A DNA stretch of 36,115 nucleotides from positions 1 to 36,115 of the forward strand of contig DGHD01000056.1 in the NCBI GenBank assembly GCA_002392505.1. Direction: 5' to 3'. This DNA is from Christensenella sp. UBA3857 (lineage in GTDB: Bacteria; Bacillota; Clostridia; Christensenellales; CAG-138). This document shows, piece after piece, positions 31,839 to 36,115 of the stretch. The first letter of the stretch is position 1; each line of letters starts with the position of its first letter. Under the pieces are notes generated by a model. The model was not told the DNA's origin and searched no databases. It saw only the letters and a list, made by a program, of their open reading frames with translations. The translations under genes were made by a program, and so were the position numbers.

Positions 31839-32456
31839 TCAAAAATCTTCTTCAATGAGTTCATTGACAAAATCAGCGCAGTAGCCGGGCGTGAGCTTGC
31901 TCGTCTCAACGATGCGCCTGCACTGCTCTATCGCAAGCTCCAGATCGTCGTTCACGACGACGTAATCGTACTCTCCCATACGGGAAAGCTCCGATTTGGC
32001 TTCGGCAAGACGGCGCTCGATAACGGGCTGTTCCTCCGTGCCCCTTGTTTCGAGCCTGCGGCGAAGCTCCTTCATGGTGGGCGGAGCAAGCATTACGGCG
32101 ACTGCCTCGGGGCAGTTCTCCTTGACCTTCATGGCACCGTTGACGTCGATATCAAGCAGCACGTCATGACCCATGGCGATCTGCTCCTCGACGTATTTCC
32201 TGGGCGTGCCGTAATGATTGCGGCCGAAAACGTTCATGTATTCAAGGAACTCACCTGCTTCTATCATGGCGTTGAATTCCTCGTCCGAAAGGAAGAAATA
32301 CTCCCTGCCGTGTTCCTCGCCGGGTCTCGGCGCCCTTGTGGTCGCCGAAACGGAGAAGACCATGCTGCCTTCGCTGCCCTCAAGAAGCGCCTTCGCGACG
32401 GTGCCCTTGCCCACGCCGGAAGGACCCGAGATTATAAACAGAATACCCTTTTTCAT
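31839..32456 (-). CDS. gmk: Guanylate kinase
   Basis: Gmk (205 residues) phosphorylates GMP to GDP with ATP. The P-loop GPSGVGKGT is at 11-19, followed by SVSATTRAPRPGEEHGREYFF, the GMP-binding signature, and DVLLDIDVNGAMKVK. The ATG at 32456 is chosen because GGAGG lies 5 bases upstream; an in-frame TTG at 32468 overlaps that site. It follows yicC by 15 bases. In B. subtilis a small gene remA lies between the two; it is absent here. Confidence 0.98.
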   Translation of the reverse strand: MKKGILFIISGPSGVGKGTVAKALLEGSEGSMVFSVSATTRAPRPGEEHGREYFFLSDEEFNAMIEAGEFLEYMNVFGRNHYGTPRKYVEEQIAMGHDVLLDIDVNGAMKVKENCPEAVAVMLAPPTMKELRRRLETRGTEEQPVIERRLAEAKSELSRMGEYDYVVVNDDLELAIEQCRRIVETSKLTPGYCADFVNELIEEDF

Positions 32457-32471
32457 GCCCGCCTCCAAATG

Positions 32472-33350
32472 TTATTCAAGGTTCTGCACCTGTTCTCTGA
32501 TCTTTTCGATCTCCGCCTTGCCCTCGATCACAAGCGCGGTGATCTCCTTATCATTGGCCTTTGAGCCGATGGTATTGAATTCGCGGTTCATCTCCTGCAC
32601 GATGAAATCCATCTTGCGGCCGACGGCAACTCCGTTTTCAAGAAGCTCCCTCGCGGCAGCGACGTGGCTCTTGAGCCTGACGAGCTCCTCGTCTATATTC
32701 GCTCTGTCGGCAAAAAGGGCGACCTCCGTGGCGAGCCTTGCGGTATCGACCTCGGTCTCGGCAAGCACGGCGGCTATCCTTTCGTTCAGCCTCGCCCTGT
32801 AATCCTGCACGACGAAGGGCGCGCGTTCCGCGATCGCAGCCCTGATGGCAAGCACGGAATCAAGCCTTGCGAGAAGATCCGCCGAGAGCCTTTCGCCCTC
32901 TATACGGCGCATACCGATCAGCTCGTCGCACGCGGCGATAAGCGCGTCGTCAGCCAAAGCTATAACGGCGTCGCGGTCCTCCTCCGCCTCAACAACGTCC
33001 ACAACATCGGGGAACCTCAGTGCGTTTACGACGGAGAGGTCGTTCCTCAAGCCGTATTTATCCGCGCACTCGCCAGCGGCGGCGAGATATGCCTCGAGCA
33101 GAGCGGGATCGACGACGACCTGCTTCGCGTCGTTCCTTGTATTGCGGTAGGTGACGAACACGTCCACATGGCCCCTCGTAAGCTTTTCGGTAAGCACGCG
33201 CCTGATCTCATCCTCAAGGAAGGAGATGTGACGAGGCATCCTGAAGCCCAGATCGAGATAGCGGTGATTGACGCTTTTCAATTCGACGGTCATTTCCCTG
33301 CCGTCCTTCAAAACATTGGCTCTGCCAAAGCCGGTCATGCTGTTTGCCAT
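32472..33350 (-). CDS. YicC/YloC family endoribonuclease
   Basis: This 292-residue protein belongs to the YicC family, recently shown in E. coli to be an RNase involved in small-RNA turnover. The N-terminus ANSMTGFGRA and VELKSVNHRYLDLGFRMPR are diagnostic. The C-terminus contains GRKMDFIVQEMNREFNTIGSKAND, the DUF1732 signature. Length is standard. GGGGGG precedes the ATG and an extended -10 promoter is just upstream. It leads the yicC-gmk-rpoZ-priA operon. Confidence 0.96.
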   Translation of the reverse strand: MANSMTGFGRANVLKDGREMTVELKSVNHRYLDLGFRMPRHISFLEDEIRRVLTEKLTRGHVDVFVTYRNTRNDAKQVVVDPALLEAYLAAAGECADKYGLRNDLSVVNALRFPDVVDVVEAEEDRDAVIALADDALIAACDELIGMRRIEGERLSADLLARLDSVLAIRAAIAERAPFVVQDYRARLNERIAAVLAETEVDTARLATEVALFADRANIDEELVRLKSHVAAARELLENGVAVGRKMDFIVQEMNREFNTIGSKANDKEITALVIEGKAEIEKIREQVQNLE

Positions 33351-33380
33351 GTGATTCCCCCCCTAATCTTTAACTTACAA

Positions 33381-33389
33381 ATTATAGCA
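33381..33389 (-). promoter_or_regulatory. Extended -10 promoter of yicC-gmk-rpoZ-priA
   Basis: The minus strand reads TGCTATAAT, an extended -10, 30 bases before the yicC ATG. No good -35 is seen at the expected distance. Confidence 0.6.
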
Positions 33390-33430
33390 TATAGTTTCAG
33401 TAAATGGAAGGGTTTCAGAAAAAAATCCGC

Positions 33431-33892
33431 TCATTCGATATTGTTAAGTCCGTCGTAAAGCTCGTTGAACGACTTCATCCCGCCGCATCTGCCGAAAGAG
33501 AGCTCCCGATCCTCGCCGAATTCAAACAGGAAGCACTTCGTAAGCTCCTCCACGGTCTGCTCCAACGCGTTGAAAAACTGTGTATAGGCAAAATCCCTTG
33601 CCTTCGACTCCTCGGGGAAGCTGCTTTGTATAAGGGATTCCGTCACCTGATCGAGCGGGTACATCTTTATGTGCATAAGCTCGTGCAGTATTACCTCCTC
33701 GACGTTTTCCTGCTTGGGGTCGGCGGCGTTCAAAAGGAGGATCGCCTTTCTGTCGTCGCAGTCGATCTTGAAATCGCCCGTCTTCCTCCACTCCGGGTCC
33801 TCGACGAATTCGAGCTTCACGTCCCAGGTGGGCGTGATCCTCAGCTTACGGCAGTATCTCCCGAATAATTCGGATGCATGTTCCTTGTTCAT
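33431..33892 (-). CDS. Putative zinc metallopeptidase-like protein (HELMH)
   Basis: This 153-residue cytoplasmic protein has an HExxH motif, HELMH at residues 70-74 in a helix (VEEVILHELMHIKM), the zinc site of gluzincin/metzincin-type peptidases. An acidic helix 25-45 residues later (ESKARDF, ALEQTVEEL) may give the third ligand. It resembles short SprT-like or IrrE-like proteins in size only; I do not recognise a named family. The ATG at 33892 is chosen because GGAGG lies 5 bases upstream, within an in-frame TTG extension. It is transcribed toward yicC but has 80 bases between, with a separate promoter for yicC. Confidence 0.75.
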   Translation of the reverse strand: MNKEHASELFGRYCRKLRITPTWDVKLEFVEDPEWRKTGDFKIDCDDRKAILLLNAADPKQENVEEVILHELMHIKMYPLDQVTESLIQSSFPEESKARDFAYTQFFNALEQTVEELTKCFLFEFGEDRELSFGRCGGMKSFNELYDGLNNIE

Positions 33893-33919
33893 AACTCCCT
33901 CCAAAGGCTTTTATTCCTT

Positions 33920-33978
33920 GATTGACATTTATTTCGGGTCGATTGGGAAATCAATCAGAGAACCGTCCCCTGATTGAC
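33920..33978. repeat. REP-like palindromic element
   Basis: TCAATCAG (33951-33958) pairs with CTGATTGA (33970-33977) around a loop containing GAACCGTCCC. Further copies of GATTGA-like sequence flank it (33919-33924, 33941-33945). From memory, the GGGACGGTTCTC motif recurs in clostridial intergenic regions near IS200-type REP-associated transposases. That cannot be verified here. Confidence 0.55.
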
Positions 33979-34152
33979 GCATAGTTTTTTCTCCTTTGTC
34001 CTGCATTCCGTTTTTGTTCCGTCAGTCCCACCGCGTCCGGGCAGGCCGGAGGCCGGTTTCTGACGCTGAACAGGTTACATTATCCAATATATCACGCGCC
34101 TGCGCATTGCGCAACAGTTTTTCGTCCCGCCGCGTCTCGGGAAGGACGGGTT

Positions 34153-34183
34153 TTGTGCATCTTGTCGCGCAATTCTGCATCTT
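34153..34183 (+). promoter_or_regulatory. Direct repeat pair upstream of the CPBP promoter, possible activator site
   Basis: TTGTGCATCTT (34153-34163) and TTCTGCATCTT (34173-34183) match at 10 of 11 positions and are exactly 20 bases apart, close to two helical turns. The second ends 13 bases before the -35. This phasing is typical of tandem activator binding. The regulator is unknown. Confidence 0.5.
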
Positions 34184-34196
34184 ACCCTCCCAGGGC

Positions 34197-34225
34197 TTGA
34201 AAAAGCGAAAAGGGGCTGGTATGAT
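34197..34225 (+). promoter_or_regulatory. Promoter of the CPBP-alpha/beta hydrolase pair
   Basis: TTGAAA (34197-34202), a 17-base spacer and TATGAT (34220-34225) precede the CPBP gene. The AAAGGAGA ribosome site follows. Confidence 0.7.
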
Positions 34226-34257
34226 GCAGACAGAATCAAAGCAAAGGAGATGCCCCA

Positions 34258-35004
34258 ATGAAAAAACTGTTTGAGAAAAAACCCGTCCTGTTTGCCGTGC
34301 TGTGGATCGCGCTGTACTGCGCCGTAACTATCCCGATTCGCGGACAATTTGGTGACGGAAGTCTCTGGTCCCTGGTGGGTTTGGCCGCTGTCGCCCTTGC
34401 CCTCGTTGTCGTCAGCTCTGCCATTCCCCTGTGGAAAAAGCTTGGCGTCGCAGTTCGCCCGCAGAACCTCCGCCTGTGTCTGTACTTCCTCCCCATGTGG
34501 CTCCTGACCACCGGCAATCTCTGGGACGGCTTTCTGCCGCACTACTCCGGCGCCTCCCTGTGGTACGCCCTCGGTTCCATGGCCCTGGTCGGCTTCGTAG
34601 AGGAGATGATCTTCCGTGGGTTCCTGTTTCGCGCTCTGCTGAAAAAGGACGGCCCTAAGGGAGCCGTCATCGTCTCCGCCGTGACCTTCGGCATCGGCCA
34701 TATCGTGAACATCCTGGCCGGGATGGACCTGGCGGAAAACCTGATCATGGTCGTCTTTGCCATCGCCTGGGGCTTTGTCTTCACCATGGTCTACTACAAA
34801 AGCGGCAGCCTGTTTCCCTGCATCATCGCCCACGCCGTCGTCGATGTCCTCTCCATGCTGTCCAGGGAGACCGCCTGGGGCGCTACGGCCAATATCGGCG
34901 CCGTCATCGTGATTGGCCTGGCCTACAGCCTCTGGCTCCGGAAGCTGCCCCCCGCCTTCGCCGGTCCGGAAAAAGCCGACACAGCAGAATCGGACCACAA
35001 ATAA
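34258..35004 (+). CDS. CPBP family intramembrane metalloprotease
   Basis: This 248-residue membrane protein with six to eight hydrophobic segments belongs to the CPBP (CAAX protease/bacteriocin-processing, Abi) family. The motif EEMIFRG (E115, E116, R120) and downstream FGIGH (H148) and IIAHAVVDV give the metal-binding residues. Family roles include bacteriocin self-immunity, maturation of peptides and unknown membrane proteolysis. Leu is mostly CTG and Ala mostly GCC, unlike the genes to the left, which suggests transfer. AAAGGAGA precedes the ATG and the gene leads a two-gene unit. Confidence 0.9.
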   Translation: MKKLFEKKPVLFAVLWIALYCAVTIPIRGQFGDGSLWSLVGLAAVALALVVVSSAIPLWKKLGVAVRPQNLRLCLYFLPMWLLTTGNLWDGFLPHYSGASLWYALGSMALVGFVEEMIFRGFLFRALLKKDGPKGAVIVSAVTFGIGHIVNILAGMDLAENLIMVVFAIAWGFVFTMVYYKSGSLFPCIIAHAVVDVLSMLSRETAWGATANIGAVIVIGLAYSLWLRKLPPAFAGPEKADTAESDHK

Positions 35005-35034
35005 GGATTCATAATCGAAAGGAGACAATCTATC

Positions 35035-36096
35035 ATGGGATTTCTTTACAACAAGCTGCTCAAGCCCCTCCTGTTCACCGACTATGACGGTCTGCCGGTC
35101 AGCGGCAAACATGCAGTGAAAGAGGCCTCCGCCATCCTGATCGACCGCGCAAGGCCCGACCCCTTTGAGAAGGCGGGCGGTTTCCGCGAGGTGCCCGTGC
35201 ATTTCTACTATCCGGAACCGGACGAAAAGGACCCGGAGCGCTTCCCGCTCGTCGTCTTCTCTCACGGCGCATTCGGCTTCTATAAGAGCAACTACTCCAC
35301 CTACGCGGAGCTTGCGAGCAACGGCTATGTCGTCGCCGCCCTGGACCATCCCCATCATGCGTTTTTCACAAAAAACACCCGGGGCAAGCGCGTGTTCGTT
35401 GACAAGGCCTTTTTCCGGGCTGCGACCGGGCGGGGAGGCGAGCTCGACGCGCAGAAGGAATACGAGCTCTATTCCGGCTGGGTCGCGCTTCGGACGTCTG
35501 ACGTGAGCTTTGTCATCGACGCGCTGAAGGCCGCCGCGCAGAGCGGCGAGACGGACAGCAGCTGGTTCGTCTCCGAGCCGGAGGGCGAAGCCGCCCGCTC
35601 TGTGCCGCAGCTGCTGGACGCTTCCAGGATCGGTGTCATGGGGCACTCCCTGGGCGGCGCCGCCGCGGTGGAAATCGGAAGACAGCGCAGGGACGTCTCC
35701 GCCGTTATCGACCTCGACGGGACCATGCTGGGAGAGTACACCGGCGCGGAAAACGGAAAACTCACTTTCCGAGAGGACCCTTTTCCGGTTCCGGTACTTG
35801 AATTTTGCGGCTGGGATCAGTATAATAAGGTCCTGGAATTCCTTGCGCAGGGCGAGTGCTATCCCAACGACGTGCTGATCCGCAGCGCCGCTGCCGGCTT
35901 CTCCACAACGCTCCGCGGCACAAAGCATATGGACTTTACCGATTTGCCCCTGTTCTCTCCCTTTTTGGGGAAAAAGCTTGGGAAGGGGGAGCGGGACACT
36001 GCGGAGGCCTTGCAGATCGTCAATTCGCTGGCGCTGGAATTCCTGAATTGCTATCTGAAAGGTGAGGGCGTCTTTACGGTAGAGCCTATCTATTGA
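35035..36096 (+). CDS. Alpha/beta hydrolase, PAF-acetylhydrolase/dienelactone hydrolase-like
   Basis: This 353-residue cytoplasmic protein has an alpha/beta hydrolase fold. PLVVFSHGAFG (71-81) supplies the oxyanion hole, GHSLGGAA holds the nucleophile Ser205, an Asp in AVIDLDG (about 226-230) may be the acid, and GTKHMDF near residue 316 holds the likely His. The layout resembles platelet-activating-factor acetylhydrolase-like esterases, in which that family hydrolyses short acyl esters. No signal peptide is present. It starts 30 bases after the CPBP gene, with AAGGAG upstream, and shares its codon bias, so the two were probably acquired together. Confidence 0.88.
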   Translation: MGFLYNKLLKPLLFTDYDGLPVSGKHAVKEASAILIDRARPDPFEKAGGFREVPVHFYYPEPDEKDPERFPLVVFSHGAFGFYKSNYSTYAELASNGYVVAALDHPHHAFFTKNTRGKRVFVDKAFFRAATGRGGELDAQKEYELYSGWVALRTSDVSFVIDALKAAAQSGETDSSWFVSEPEGEAARSVPQLLDASRIGVMGHSLGGAAAVEIGRQRRDVSAVIDLDGTMLGEYTGAENGKLTFREDPFPVPVLEFCGWDQYNKVLEFLAQGECYPNDVLIRSAAAGFSTTLRGTKHMDFTDLPLFSPFLGKKLGKGERDTAEALQIVNSLALEFLNCYLKGEGVFTVEPIY

Positions 36097-36115
36097 TTGC
36101 CCGAATAACAGCATG

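Larger units (their letters stand above)
33893..34257. other. 365-base intergenic region between core and accessory genes
   Basis: No coding gene is seen. It holds the ribosome site of the metallopeptidase gene, a repeat-like hairpin (33920-33978), short GC-rich repeats such as GGCCGGAGGCCGG near 34045 and TGCGCATTGCGCA near 34105, two TGCATCTT direct repeats, and the promoter of the CPBP gene. The mixture looks like a junction between core genome and inserted DNA, but no transposase or attachment site pair is visible. Confidence 0.6.

Noticed and set aside
34075..36114. 679-residue open frame on the minus strand opposite the CPBP and hydrolase genes
   Set aside because: It is the antisense of two well-supported genes, has no ribosome site or promoter, and its translation is a Gly/Asp/His-rich string without domains. 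GC-rich third positions explain the lack of stops.
1..36115. CRISPR array, prophage or insertion sequence
   Set aside because: No spaced direct-repeat array, integrase, transposase or phage structural gene is seen. The only repeat elements are the short ones listed.

Overview
The window reads as chromosome of a Bacillota (Clostridia-type) bacterium. The gene set is clostridial: bL32 behind YceD/DUF177, a Pta-AckA acetate pathway, TmcAL/YlbM, the sporulation membrane protein YlbJ, an RNase G-type ribonuclease next to the radical-SAM pair TIGR03960/DUF2344, and the YicC-Gmk-RpoZ-PriA block. Promoters are sigma-A-like (several near-perfect TTGACA-N17-TATAAT) and most starts carry strong AGGAGG-type ribosome sites. 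GC is fairly high for this phylum (about mid-50s % by eye). A secreted dockerin-like protein and a serpin lipoprotein suggest a gut or other anaerobic community species. The species cannot be named from the sequence alone.

Layout. 1-512: four tRNAs (transcribed Pro, Glu, CAT-anticodon, Asp) on the minus strand behind one promoter. 513-3640: rpmF-yceD and pta-ackA, minus strand. 3663-6040: tmcAL and ylbJ, plus strand; the pta and tmcAL promoters overlap back-to-back. 6052-7816: rsmD-coaD-coiled-coil protein, minus strand. 7903-17359: a probable nine-gene minus-strand operon, uvrC > HAD phosphatase > ROK kinase > proteasome-like Ntn hydrolase > flippase > recX > birA-nnrD fusion > amidohydrolase > 5-formyl-THF cyclo-ligase. 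Several members repair or sanitise DNA or damaged metabolites. 17466-20460: serpin lipoprotein and a secreted dockerin-like beta-helix protein, plus strand. 20502-22753: amidohydrolase plus N-formylglutamate-amidohydrolase-like pair. 22859-23705: rplM-rpsI. 23869-27951: RNase G and the radical-SAM pair. 28091-29257: a PBP5/DacF-like protein that has lost all three catalytic motifs. 29305-33350: yicC-gmk-rpoZ-priA. 33431-33892: HELMH metallopeptidase-like protein. 33893-34257: intergenic stretch with a repeat-like hairpin and paired direct repeats. 34258-36096: CPBP protease and alpha/beta hydrolase, with different codon use and probably accessory.

The most interesting signals are (1) a proteasome-fold Ntn hydrolase whose predicted N-terminal nucleophile is Ser, (2) a fusion of biotin protein ligase to NAD(P)HX dehydratase, (3) the catalytically dead DD-carboxypeptidase homologue, (4) an apparently leaderless uvrC, with the same -10-to-ATG geometry at the TIGR03960 gene, (5) overlapping divergent promoters joining acetate production to an acetate-using tRNA-modification enzyme, and (6) an 11-bp inverted repeat bracketing the -10 box of the rplM-rpsI promoter.
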